Shown here piece by piece: positions 50,907 to 59,483 of a DNA stretch of 64,000 bases. The notes under the pieces are model-generated. The model was not told the DNA's origin. It worked only from the letters and a program-made list of their open reading frames with translations, and did no database searches. Origin of the DNA: GWE2-51-13 sp041736705 (GTDB lineage: Bacteria; Bacillota_I; Bacilli_A; Erysipelotrichales; Erysipelotrichaceae); assembly GCA_041736705.1 (NCBI GenBank), contig JBGSTC010000017.1:62001-126000 (forward strand), written 5' to 3'. The position numbers were made by a program, and so were the translations under genes. How positions within the stretch are numbered: position 1 is the stretch's first letter; every line of letters begins with the position of its first letter.

Positions 50907-52090
50907 GTTTCTGCCTCCTCTTTGATGGCGATGGCGAATACTTTCGGGTCGATGGACTGAAGTTGTTTCAGGATCCTGTAGAGTTCATCGACCTTCAGCA
51001 ATGCGGTGATGCACCGCATGCCCAATGGAATCGGGGTCGATTGGATGATATATTCAGGATTGAAACGGCGATACGCTTCCAGGCTCATACGTAGGTAATA
51101 GCGCATCGTGATGTCGGTCGGATCACCGCTCACTTCCTTAACTTCATCCCCAAAGAACGAAAAGATTCCGTCTTGAATCAAGCTTAGGTCACGTAGGATG
51201 TTGGCGGCGGTCACGGATCCGCCCGCTCCCTGTCCGATCAAGGTTTGCGTCCGACTTCGCTCCCCGGTATAGGAAAAGTAGTTGTTGTTTTCGACGACCA
51301 ACGCAGCGATCTCGCTATTTTCGATCGCGGTCGGTTGGATATACGCGGAATACTTTCCGTTATGTTTTGAGACATTGACAAGATATCGGACGACCCTCTC
51401 CCGGGAAGCGAAGTAATCGATGTCTTCCTTCGCAATCTGTTCCAGTGACAAGCTCGCGATGCTTCGGGGGTCGATCCACACTCCCATCCCGACGCGCGCT
51501 GCGACGCGTACTTTATAAAGTAAATCGGCGCCTTGAAGATCCCCGCTGGGATCGGCTTCCGCATATCCCGCGTCCTGCGCATTCTTCAGCGCGTCCGAAA
51601 ACGACATGTTCTTTCGTGTCATCGCGTCCAGGATGAAATTCGTGGTTCCGTTGAGAATCCCTTCGAATCGTTCAATCTTTTCGACTTTCCGTATCCTCGC
51701 CAAGGTCGACAGGATGGGCAACCCGCCCCCGACCGCCGCGCTGAATAAGAACGCAACTTTATTTTCTTTCGCCAAACGATCGAGTTCTTCCCCGTGTTCG
51801 CTCACGAGGTTCTTATTCGGAGTGACCACATGTTTCTTCGCCAAGATCGCCGCTTTCACATACTCAAACGAAGGGTGGATCCCACCCATCGCTTCGACGA
51901 CGACCTTGATTTTTTTGTCTTTCAGAATCGCTTGGAAATCATGGGTGTAGAGCTGGGAAGGAAGATCCCGGTTTTCGCGCAGAAGTACCTTGGCGACATG
52001 GAACGTCGTCTGTTTTTGCGATTGGAGTAAGGCAATATGGGCGATCACCCCTTGCGCAACCGTACCGTTCCCCAGCAATGCGATTTCCAT
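50900..52090 (-). CDS. hom: Homoserine dehydrogenase
   Basis: This 396-aa enzyme reduces aspartate semialdehyde to homoserine. The cofactor motif ALLGNGTVAQGVI (about 4-16), VVTPNKNLVSEHG (about 99-111), RFEGILNGTTNFILDAM (about 141-157) and GYAEADPSGDLQGADLLYK (about 173-191) are diagnostic; the Lys and Asp of the last are catalytic. The C-terminal region is shorter than a full ACT domain, so feedback control may be reduced. It is first in the operon with aspartokinase and asd and divergent from thrC. Confidence 0.95.
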   Translation of the reverse strand: MEIALLGNGTVAQGVIAHIALLQSQKQTTFHVAKVLLRENRDLPSQLYTHDFQAILKDKKIKVVVEAMGGIHPSFEYVKAAILAKKHVVTPNKNLVSEHGEELDRLAKENKVAFLFSAAVGGGLPILSTLARIRKVEKIERFEGILNGTTNFILDAMTRKNMSFSDALKNAQDAGYAEADPSGDLQGADLLYKVRVAARVGMGVWIDPRSIASLSLEQIAKEDIDYFASRERVVRYLVNVSKHNGKYSAYIQPTAIENSEIAALVVENNNYFSYTGERSRTQTLIGQGAGGSVTAANILRDLSLIQDGIFSFFGDEVKEVSGDPTDITMRYYLRMSLEAYRRFNPEYIIQSTPIPLGMRCITALLKVDELYRILKQLQSIDPKVFAIAIKEEAETC

Positions 52091-52126
52091 CGCGACCCCT
52101 TCTTTCCGTCACAATCATGAAAAGAC

Positions 52127-52155
52127 TTGCAACCTAATTTGAAACATTCTATCAT
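52127..52155 (+). promoter_or_regulatory. thrC-thrB promoter
   Basis: -35 TTGCAA (52127-52132), 17-base spacer, -10 TATCAT (52150-52155), 40 bases before the thrC ATG, in the divergent region with hom. No T-box specifier or riboswitch was seen here. Confidence 0.6.
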
Positions 52156-52194
52156 AGGAAGTATCCAAATACAAGAAGCGGAGGGAAGACGGCC

Positions 52195-53646
52195 ATGCGA
52201 TATACCAGTACACGGGATGAGAGAATCGATGTCTCTTCCGCACAAGCGATTTTGGAAGGATTGGCACCCGACGGGGGTTTGTTTTTTCCGTCGACTTTCC
52301 CTCGGTTTGACGCAAAGACATTTACGATCCTGAACTATCAAGACTTGGCGAGGGAGATCCTCGCCCCTTGGTTTAGCGACTTTACTCTGGAAGAACTCGA
52401 TGAATGCATTAAAGAAGCCTATGAGCATCGCTTTGAGATTGAGGATGTCGTGAAGACGAAGAAGGTCGGCGACCGTTACATCGTCGAACTCTTCCACGGT
52501 CCGACCGTGGCGTTCAAGGATGTGGCGTTGTCCTTGTTTCCGCGTATGTTGGTGAAGGCAAGAGAGAAGATGAAGTTGGAGAAAGACCTGGTGATCCTGG
52601 CGGCCACCAGCGGGGATACCGGATCGGCCGCATTGACCGGACTCAAGGACCTACCTCACATCGGAATCATCACGTTCTTCCCGGAAATCGGGATCAGTGA
52701 GATCCAACGTCTCCAAATGACGACGCAGAACGGAAAGAATCAGAAAGTCGCTTCGATCGAAGGCAACTTCGACGATGCGCAGAACGCTGTGAAACGCTTT
52801 TTAAGCGCACGTGAGGACGATCCCAAGATCCTTTACTCCAGTGCCAATTCCATCAATATCGGGCGCTTGCTCCCTCAGATCGTCTACTATGTCCATGCCT
52901 ATAACACTTTGGTCGCACGCGGGGAAATCGCGATGGGTGAACTCGTCGACGTCAGCGTACCGACCGGGAATTTCGGAAACATCCTGGCCGGATACCTCGC
53001 GAAAACCTGCGGCTTGCCTGTGCGTCATCTCCTCTGCGCTTCGAATTCGAACCATGTCTTGACGGATTTCTTCCATACCGGCATCTACGATCGTAACCGG
53101 GGTTTTGAGACCACACTCTCACCCTCGATGGATATTTTGATTTCTTCGAACTTAGAGAGACTGTTGTGGACGATGAGCGATGGCGATTCTACATTGATCA
53201 ATCAGCTGATGGATGACCTCAAAACCGATGGAAGATTCGTCGTTCCCGAAAGTCTGCGGTTAAAACTGCAAGAAACCTTCATCGCAGGTTATGCGGATGA
53301 CCAGGCAACCCTCGATACGATCCGCTCGGTCTATCTTTCCCACGAATATCTGCTTGACCCTCATACCGCCGTCGCATGGAAGGTCGCCGAAGAGAATCCT
53401 TCTTTGGTGAAGTGCCTTGTCATGGCGACCGCCTCCCCCTTCAAGTTCCCCCAAAGCATCGCCAAAGCCATGCATTGGCCGATCGAAGAGGATCTCGACA
53501 GTATCCAAACGATGTCGACTACCACAGGCATCCCCATCCCGGCATCCCTGGCCGCCTTGCATTCCCTTCCGGTCCTGCATCGCGACCGCATCGATCCGAA
53601 CCAACTCGACGCCTATGTCAAGAGCGTCATCAAGGAGATCCTATGA
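52195..53646 (+). CDS. thrC: Threonine synthase
   Basis: This 483-aa PLP enzyme converts phosphohomoserine to threonine. The N-terminus MRYTSTRDERIDVS, the PLP lysine Lys108 in HGPTVAFKDVAL, AATSGDTGSAALTGL (about 132-146) and VPTGNFGNILAGYLAK (about 260-275) are the class motifs of the long bacterial and fungal-type threonine synthases. It is coupled to thrB by an ATGA overlap. Confidence 0.96.
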   Translation: MRYTSTRDERIDVSSAQAILEGLAPDGGLFFPSTFPRFDAKTFTILNYQDLAREILAPWFSDFTLEELDECIKEAYEHRFEIEDVVKTKKVGDRYIVELFHGPTVAFKDVALSLFPRMLVKAREKMKLEKDLVILAATSGDTGSAALTGLKDLPHIGIITFFPEIGISEIQRLQMTTQNGKNQKVASIEGNFDDAQNAVKRFLSAREDDPKILYSSANSINIGRLLPQIVYYVHAYNTLVARGEIAMGELVDVSVPTGNFGNILAGYLAKTCGLPVRHLLCASNSNHVLTDFFHTGIYDRNRGFETTLSPSMDILISSNLERLLWTMSDGDSTLINQLMDDLKTDGRFVVPESLRLKLQETFIAGYADDQATLDTIRSVYLSHEYLLDPHTAVAWKVAEENPSLVKCLVMATASPFKFPQSIAKAMHWPIEEDLDSIQTMSTTTGIPIPASLAALHSLPVLHRDRIDPNQLDAYVKSVIKEIL

Positions 53647-54524
53647 TCAAGGTACGTGTCCCCGCCACCAGTGCGAACCTGGGCTCCGGTTTCGATTGTT
53701 TCGGCTTAGCCCTCGCATTGTATGCGGAAGTCGGATTCGAACCGCTTCCTTCGGGCGTTGTGATCGAAGGCTGTCCGAAGAAATACCAGAACGAAACCAA
53801 TCTCGTCTATCAGGCCTATTGCGAAACGATGAAGGCGATGAGTCTGCCGATCGATGGCGTCAAGATCACGATCGATTCGAAAATCCCCATTGCAAGGGGG
53901 TTGGGAAGCAGCGCCGCCTTGTTGGTGTGCGGTGTGTTGGGAGCCAACGCGATGCATGGAAACCCACTCTCGAAACAAGCCTGTTTCGAGTTATGTACCT
54001 TGATTGAAGGTCATCCGGACAATGTGGCACCCGCTCTTTTTGGGGGATGCGTGGCTTCGGTCATGGACGATGATAAGCCGATCTCGGTTTCCTTCGACGT
54101 CCATCCGGACTGGAATATTCTTGCCTTGATTCCGGATTTCCATCTTTCCACCAAACAAGCCCGATCCGTCCTTCCGGAAACCGTCTCCTTTAACGACGCG
54201 GTGTTCAACTTATCCCGTAGCGCCTTGTTGGGGAAAGCGATCTCCTTGGGTGATCCGGCTTTACTGAAGGTCGCGACCCAGGACCGGCTCCACCAACCGT
54301 ATCGCTCCTCTTTGATTAATGATTTCGAAGGGATCGTCGACAAGATAAAAACCGTCGACTCGGCCGTCGTCTTCTTAAGCGGGGCCGGACCGACGATCCT
54401 GGTCATGTCGGATCGAAAGGATCTGGACGAGACGATCCGACCTTATTTGATAAATCTGCGAAACCAATGGGAAATCATCCCCCTGCAAATCGACACGGTC
54501 GGCGCGACAATCGAAACGAAGTAA
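53643..54524 (+). CDS. thrB: Homoserine kinase (GHMP family)
   Basis: This 293-aa kinase makes phosphohomoserine for ThrC. VPATSANLGSGFDCFGLAL (about 5-23) and the ATP loop PIARGLGSSAALLV (about 84-97) mark the GHMP family, with SGAGPTILVM near 250. ATG 53643 overlaps the thrC stop; a longer frame starting at 53376 is only a frame-shifted reading of thrC. Confidence 0.96.
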   Translation: MIKVRVPATSANLGSGFDCFGLALALYAEVGFEPLPSGVVIEGCPKKYQNETNLVYQAYCETMKAMSLPIDGVKITIDSKIPIARGLGSSAALLVCGVLGANAMHGNPLSKQACFELCTLIEGHPDNVAPALFGGCVASVMDDDKPISVSFDVHPDWNILALIPDFHLSTKQARSVLPETVSFNDAVFNLSRSALLGKAISLGDPALLKVATQDRLHQPYRSSLINDFEGIVDKIKTVDSAVVFLSGAGPTILVMSDRKDLDETIRPYLINLRNQWEIIPLQIDTVGATIETK

Positions 54525-54525
54525 A

Positions 54526-54545
54526 AACGAGGGGCAACCCTCGTT
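54526..54545. terminator. Bidirectional terminator between thrB and the ABC permease
   Basis: 8-bp stem AACGAGGG / CCCTCGTT with a GCAA loop. A T-run follows on the minus side (TTTTTAC), and TCAGTTTTT on the plus side. Confidence 0.75.
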
Positions 54546-55423
54546 CAGTTTTTCATGACGTTGAAACGTAGAATACTTAGAATCAGAAAGACAAGGATGC
54601 TTCCGGCGAGATATGTCGTCATGATCGGATCGGTGAGCACGGTGTTCCGTACGGTCAAGTCGATGCCTTGGATCAACCGATAATCACTGAGGACGCTGGC
54701 CGGAGCTCCCTCGAACAAGCGGTTGATCAACCCATCCATGTATAAATGACGCAAGAGACTGGCGCCTTGGGAAACCGGGATCAGATTGCAGACATCCTGG
54801 ACGATCCGAGGCATGATGCCCATCGGCATGTACGCGCCGGTCACAAACCCGATCAAGGTCCCCAGGATCGTACTGACCAAGGAGAAAACCGTGTCGTTGT
54901 GGATGAAGGAGACCGCGAAGAGAAAGAGGAGACCGGAGGATAAGACAAGCATGACGACGACCCCCAAGGCTTTGAGGGTGGTTTGAAGGTCCATGAACTC
55001 CCCGCCTTTGGCGACGATGATGAACTGGCTCGCGATGAATAGGGTGATCGAGATGGTCATACTGATGATCAAGGTGGAGAAGAGATAGCCGAGGATCAGC
55101 TGCCACCGTTTGATCGGGGCGACCATGAAATCGTTGAAGACATTGCGTTCACGGTCTTGGACCATGCGGGAAAGGGATCCCAGCGAAAGGGTGACGGTGG
55201 TGACCGCGACCAAGCCGCTCATCATCCAAGCATACACCAAGGCTTCGATCTCCGGGAAGTCCTGTCCGACGATGCTTTGGATGTTTCGTACCTGCACATC
55301 GCCAAGAAAGAGGACATACAGACCGAGGATGATGAAGACGGAGAGGAAGGAAAAGAAAACTTCGCTCTTGTTGCGCAGGAAGATCTTCATATTGCGAAGG
55401 GTCAGTTGTGTGATGGTTCTCAT
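54545..55423 (-). CDS. ABC-2 type transporter permease
   Basis: This 292-aa membrane protein has six helices (about 22-42, 68-90, 115-140, 145-175, 180-205, 265-290) and the ABC-2 fold of drug, lipid or polymer exporters. SLSRMVQDRERN-type (about 80-95) is the coupling region. ATG 55423 overlaps the ATPase stop (ATGA), so it is made with that ATPase. An upstream frame extension to 55513 is a shadow of the ATPase end. The exported substrate is unknown. Confidence 0.9.
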   Translation of the reverse strand: MRTITQLTLRNMKIFLRNKSEVFFSFLSVFIILGLYVLFLGDVQVRNIQSIVGQDFPEIEALVYAWMMSGLVAVTTVTLSLGSLSRMVQDRERNVFNDFMVAPIKRWQLILGYLFSTLIISMTISITLFIASQFIIVAKGGEFMDLQTTLKALGVVVMLVLSSGLLFLFAVSFIHNDTVFSLVSTILGTLIGFVTGAYMPMGIMPRIVQDVCNLIPVSQGASLLRHLYMDGLINRLFEGAPASVLSDYRLIQGIDLTVRNTVLTDPIMTTYLAGSILVFLILSILRFNVMKN

Positions 55424-56346
55424 TCTTCGCTCTCCCCGCGGATCGCTCGTCCGGTAAACTGCATGAACACCGCATCCATGTTTCCATCCATGACTTCGAA
55501 AGTCTCGATCCATTCCTGCGCTTCATTGAGGATGGGCAAGGCTTCTTTGCTTTCCTTGAGCACGGTCTCGATGATGTTTCCGTAGATCGACGGCGTCATC
55601 CCCCGTTTCACTAGAACGGCGTTCACTTTTTCAATGTCTCTTACGACCAATTTCAAATTCGTCGGGGCATATTCGCTCTTCAGGTTGGTGGGGGTATCCA
55701 CCACCAACAGCTTCCCATAATCCAAGATCGCCACCCGGTCGCATCGTGCGGCTTCTTCCATATAGTGGGTGGTCATGAAGACCGTGGTGTTGTGCTTGCG
55801 TCTCAATTCTTCCACCGCATCCCAGATTTTCGTGCGGGTCTGCGGATCCAATCCGGTCGTCGGCTCGTCAAGGAAAAGCAGTTTCGGTTTATTGATGAGG
55901 GCGCGTGCGATATCCGCCCGTCGGCGCTGACCGCCCGAGAGTTTCCCGTAAGGCCGTTTAAGAAAATCCCCCAAGCCGCAAAGACCGGTGAGTTCTTTGA
56001 TGCGATCCGCCGTTTCTTGCTTCGTGAGTTTATAGAACGATGCCCGACTGGTCAGATTCTCTTCCACCGTCAACAATTGGTCGAGGAAAGAATGCTGGAA
56101 AACGACGCCGATCCTGGATCGGATCGCTTCGTCGTCCTTGCCCAGTCGTAGATGATCGATCGTGATTTCACCGGACGTTTTCGGTAAGATGGTACACAGG
56201 ATGTTGATGGTCGTCGACTTACCGGCGCCGTTGGGTCCCAAGAACGCAAACAACTCCCCTTCATTGACCGAAAGGTTCAGTTGGTCGACCGCGGTCAACT
56301 CCCCGTATTTCTTCACCAAGCCCTCGATTCGTAGTAACTCGCCCAT
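55420..56346 (-). CDS. ABC-2 type transporter ATP-binding protein
   Basis: This 308-aa ATPase is for the adjacent permease. Walker A LGPNGAGKST is at about 37-46, signature KLSGGQRRRADIARAL near 135-150, Walker B LLFLDEPTTGLDP near 158-170 and H-loop FMTTHYMEEA. A C-terminal extension of about 90 residues (about 220-308) is as in CcmA/DrrA-type ATPases. ATG 56346 follows CAAGGAG. Multidrug or antibiotic export is typical of the family, but the substrate is unproven. Confidence 0.92.
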   Translation of the reverse strand: MGELLRIEGLVKKYGELTAVDQLNLSVNEGELFAFLGPNGAGKSTTINILCTILPKTSGEITIDHLRLGKDDEAIRSRIGVVFQHSFLDQLLTVEENLTSRASFYKLTKQETADRIKELTGLCGLGDFLKRPYGKLSGGQRRRADIARALINKPKLLFLDEPTTGLDPQTRTKIWDAVEELRRKHNTTVFMTTHYMEEAARCDRVAILDYGKLLVVDTPTNLKSEYAPTNLKLVVRDIEKVNAVLVKRGMTPSIYGNIIETVLKESKEALPILNEAQEWIETFEVMDGNMDAVFMQFTGRAIRGESEE

Positions 56347-56451
56347 GATCGTACTCCTTGATCTCATTTTCTCTATTGTACATTCATTCCCGAGTGCGTC
56401 GCAATGGAAGGAAATGTAAAACGTGTTAAGATTGGATTAAGAGGTGAGTTT

Positions 56452-56799
56452 ATGATCGTGATCGATGCCTTTTTCATGTCCATCGCATCGTTTCTGTTGA
56501 TTTTCGCACTCACGGACGCCGTCATCCTGTTTTTTCGGAATTCATTTTCACCCGTCGAAACCATCGGAGCGACCTTGGTCCGTAAACCCGTTCGGATTTT
56601 GCCGGTAAACAACGACATCGAGCCGGGGCTTTACCGTGTCCCGAATAAACGGATCTACTACTTCACGTTCAAGACGATCCAGGGGACATTCTTTACGATG
56701 ATGGTGAAGGAAAAGGAATACCAAAAATATCCTGAAGCGTCGATCGGATTTCTGACACACCAAGGAACGCGATACAAAGGATTCGAAGCAACGAAATAG
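56452..56799 (+). CDS. DUF2500-like small membrane protein
   Basis: This 115-aa protein starts at ATG 56452 behind GAGGTG. One N-terminal helix (about 4-27) is followed by a beta-rich domain: ATLVRKPVRI, RIYYFTFKT, TFFTMMVKEKEYQ and GFLTHQGTRYKGFEA. The end matches the pattern of DUF2500 (LTFQGTRYLGFE-like), a family of unknown function often next to membrane genes. It is monocistronic and convergent to the flavoprotein gene. Confidence 0.7.
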   Translation: MIVIDAFFMSIASFLLIFALTDAVILFFRNSFSPVETIGATLVRKPVRILPVNNDIEPGLYRVPNKRIYYFTFKTIQGTFFTMMVKEKEYQKYPEASIGFLTHQGTRYKGFEATK

Positions 56800-56811
56800 C
56801 GGAAGCTATTT
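56794..56811 (+). terminator. Small terminator between DUF2500 gene and flavoprotein gene
   Basis: 7-bp stem AAATAGC / GCTATTT with a GGAA loop and TCTTTT following; the stem contains the DUF2500 stop codon. Confidence 0.55.
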
Positions 56812-57888
56812 TTCTTTTGGGAGAGGGATGGAAGTGAATCCGGATTTCATGACCAGATAGCGGATCCAGGAAACATACATTCCGGGGGATTTCAGCCATT
56901 TCCCCAGGATCGAGAGACGGATGATCCAGGCAGATCGATCATACGATGAGGTTGCCAATGCAGTGATCCCGTGTTTCTCGATCGAATCAGAAAGGAGTCT
57001 GGCTGTATTCAGGGCATAGCTATAGCCTTCGGCCGAAGTGGGGCTGATCGATCCGGAGGCTTCGCCGATGAGTGCGATCTTCCCTTTTCCGAAGAAGAGA
57101 TGGGAAAAACGTAAAGGACGGGCGATGAACGCACCTTCGCGATGTATCGGTTCACCGAGGCGGATTCCGCAGTGTTTCTCGACCTTTTCCTTTAAACCAT
57201 GGAACTTTTCGTTGGTTTCGTTATTTGTTTCAAGTGCCGCACCGAGGATGATGCGGTCTTTTTTCTGGATCAGCCAGGCATAATAGTCGGTAATCGACGG
57301 ATCGAAGATCCCGTAGTATGCCGGATGATTTTGAGTGGTGGGATAGACTTCCTGGATGGCGATGTAGGGTTTGGGTGAAGGGATGTGCGGGAAGAAAGTC
57401 GAGCGAAGGATGGATCGTGCGCCGTCGGCTCCGATCAGGTAGGAAGACTCGATCCATTCAGTCATTTCGTTGGATTTGAGTTGGATCCGGAAATGCGAGG
57501 AGGTTTCTTGGATCGCGAGGACCTGGGTGTTGAAGCGCCGTTCTACCTGTTCAGGAATCCGATCGATCAGCCATGCCTCAAACAGTGGACGATCGATGTT
57601 GATGTAGTCGCGACGATAGCCGCGCAACAGGCTGTATTTGAAGTCATAGGTTTTAACGTAGTGGAACTGGGGGTCGACCTTGATCGATTCCGGTAGGATC
57701 ATCCCTTCTTTGCGAAGGGCTTCCTGGGCATGCGATGAAATCAATCCCCCGCAGGACTTGATAATCTTCGATGAAGGATCCATCGGCCGACGATCAAGAA
57801 CTAGGATCTTGAGACCGTTGTTTTTGGACAATCGTTGCGCACAATGCGCACCGGAGGGTCCGCATCCGATGATGACGATATCGTACAT
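56806..57888 (-). CDS. FAD-dependent oxidoreductase, geranylgeranyl reductase-like
   Basis: This 360-aa flavoprotein has the PHBH fold: GxGxxG motif IIGCGPSGAHCA (about 6-17), SYLIGADGARS (about 152-162) and GEASGSISPTSAEGYSYAL (about 275-293). The last is typical of the geranylgeranyl reductase / FixC group that reduces prenyl chains or related alkenes. A Cys-Gly-Gly (CGG, about 46-48) is in the place of the redox motif of these enzymes. It is monocistronic with AGGAGG upstream. The role here is unknown; isoprenoid reduction or electron transfer are possible. Confidence 0.82.
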   Translation of the reverse strand: MYDIVIIGCGPSGAHCAQRLSKNNGLKILVLDRRPMDPSSKIIKSCGGLISSHAQEALRKEGMILPESIKVDPQFHYVKTYDFKYSLLRGYRRDYINIDRPLFEAWLIDRIPEQVERRFNTQVLAIQETSSHFRIQLKSNEMTEWIESSYLIGADGARSILRSTFFPHIPSPKPYIAIQEVYPTTQNHPAYYGIFDPSITDYYAWLIQKKDRIILGAALETNNETNEKFHGLKEKVEKHCGIRLGEPIHREGAFIARPLRFSHLFFGKGKIALIGEASGSISPTSAEGYSYALNTARLLSDSIEKHGITALATSSYDRSAWIIRLSILGKWLKSPGMYVSWIRYLVMKSGFTSIPLPKEK

Positions 57889-57974
57889 GGTATCCTCCTT
57901 GGTTTCGTTTCTTTCATTTTATCGTATCTTCACGATCCATGATAGTAGAATCAAGTCATCCGTTCCATTAAAAA

Positions 57975-57994
57975 GAGTAACCTTGCGGTTACTC
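57975..57994 (-). terminator. lysS terminator
   Basis: Minus strand: 8-bp stem GAGTAACC / GGTTACTC with a GCAA loop, followed by TTTTTAA; the stem includes the lysS stop codon. Confidence 0.8.
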
Positions 57995-59482
57995 GGTACG
58001 ATGGCGCATATGCGGGAAGAGGATGACTTCACGGATGGTTTCGGAGTTGGTCAGAAGCATGACCAAGCGGTCGATCCCGATGCCCAGACCGCCGGTCGGA
58101 GGCATCCCGTATTCAAGGGCTTCGACGAAGTCGATGTCCATTTCGTTGGCTTCCGCATTCCCCAATTCTTTCTCTTTCATCTGTTCTTCGAAACGTTGAC
58201 GTTGGTCGATCGGGTCGTTGAGTTCGGAGAACGCATTGGCGTATTCGCGACTGTCGATGAACAGTTCGAAACGGTCGGTGAAACGCGGGTCTTTTCCATT
58301 CTTCTTCGCCAAGGGTGAAATTTCGATCGGATGGCCATAAACGAAGGTCGGCTGTTCCAAGGTCTTTTCCGCGAACTCTTCGAAGAACAGGTTCAGGATA
58401 TGACCGAAGGATTGCTGGTGCTTGGCGACGGCGATGTGATGCTCGTTCGCGACCGCAAGAGCGGCTTCGAGCGTGTTGATTTGGTAGAAGTCGACACCGC
58501 AGGCTTCGCGTACCGCGTCGACCATGTGGATACGGCGATAGGGACCTTTGAGGTCGATGGTTTTTTCTCCCCAAGGAACCGTGGTGAAGCCCAGGGTTTC
58601 CATGGCGACGGATTCGATGCAGTTTTCGACGGTCTCCATCATGCCTTCCATATCCGAATAGGCGATGTAGGCTTCGACCGTGGTGAATTCTGGGTTGTGG
58701 CGCGTGCTCATGCCTTCGTTGCGGAAGAGACGACCGATTTCATAGACCCCTTCCAATCCGCCGACGATCAAACGCTTCAGGGGCAGTTCGGTCGCGATGC
58801 GGAGGTAGAAATCCATGTCCAGGGTGTTATGATGCGTCACGAAAGGTCGTGCCGCCGCTCCGCCGAGGATCGGTTGCAATACGGGGGTTTCGACTTCGAT
58901 CAGTCCGATGCCGTCGAAATAGTGTTGGAGAGCACGGATAATGCGCGGACGCAGCATCGCGATTTTACGTGAGTTCTCGTTGACGATGAGGTCGACATAC
59001 CGGCGACGGTAGCGCTCTTCCACATCCGCCAAGCCGTGGAATTTATCCGGTAGCGGACGCAGGGCTTTGGTCAGGTGGGTGTACTTGTCGGCCTTGATGG
59101 ACAATTCACCATGGTTGGTGCGGAAGATGGTTCCGTGGATCCCGACGATGTCGCCCAGATCGGCGTTGAGGAAAAGAGCGAATTCTTCTTCGCTTAAGGC
59201 GTCTTTCCGTAAGTAGACCTGGATCTGTCCGTCACGATCCAATAAATGCATGAATCCGGCTTTCCCCATGTCGCGTTTGGTCATGATGCGTCCGGCGATG
59301 ACGGCCGATACGTTCATCTCGATCAATTCTTCTTTGGTTTTTTCTCCATAGGTATCCAGGATTTCTTTGCTTCTGTGGGTCGGCTTAAAGGCGCTGCCAT
59401 AGGGGTCGATGCCCATGGCCGCCAAGTCGTCCGCTTTTTTTCTGCGAACAATTTCCTGTTCGCTCAATTCGATTTCGTTCAT
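57989..59482 (-). CDS. lysS: Lysyl-tRNA synthetase, class II
   Basis: This 497-aa enzyme charges tRNA-Lys. An N-terminal OB-fold anticodon-binding domain (about 50-150: AGRIMTKRDMGKAGFMHL) is followed by the class II core with motif 2 FRNEGMSTRHNPEFT (about 258-272) and motif 3 GLGIGIDRLVML (about 470-481). It starts 2 bases from the end of dusB in the same direction (hslO-dusB-lysS), a conserved origin-near order. Confidence 0.97.
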   Translation of the reverse strand: MNEIELSEQEIVRRKKADDLAAMGIDPYGSAFKPTHRSKEILDTYGEKTKEELIEMNVSAVIAGRIMTKRDMGKAGFMHLLDRDGQIQVYLRKDALSEEEFALFLNADLGDIVGIHGTIFRTNHGELSIKADKYTHLTKALRPLPDKFHGLADVEERYRRRYVDLIVNENSRKIAMLRPRIIRALQHYFDGIGLIEVETPVLQPILGGAAARPFVTHHNTLDMDFYLRIATELPLKRLIVGGLEGVYEIGRLFRNEGMSTRHNPEFTTVEAYIAYSDMEGMMETVENCIESVAMETLGFTTVPWGEKTIDLKGPYRRIHMVDAVREACGVDFYQINTLEAALAVANEHHIAVAKHQQSFGHILNLFFEEFAEKTLEQPTFVYGHPIEISPLAKKNGKDPRFTDRFELFIDSREYANAFSELNDPIDQRQRFEEQMKEKELGNAEANEMDIDFVEALEYGMPPTGGLGIGIDRLVMLLTNSETIREVILFPHMRHRTE

Positions 59483-59483
59483 C

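Noticed and set aside
52091..52194. T-box or riboswitch upstream of hom or thrC
   Set aside because: The 104-base gap is too short and lacks a specifier hairpin or T-box sequence; only a sigma-A promoter for thrC was found.
53376..53642. Upstream extension of the homoserine kinase frame
   Set aside because: It is a frame-shifted reading of the thrC end; the GHMP N-terminus begins at 53643.
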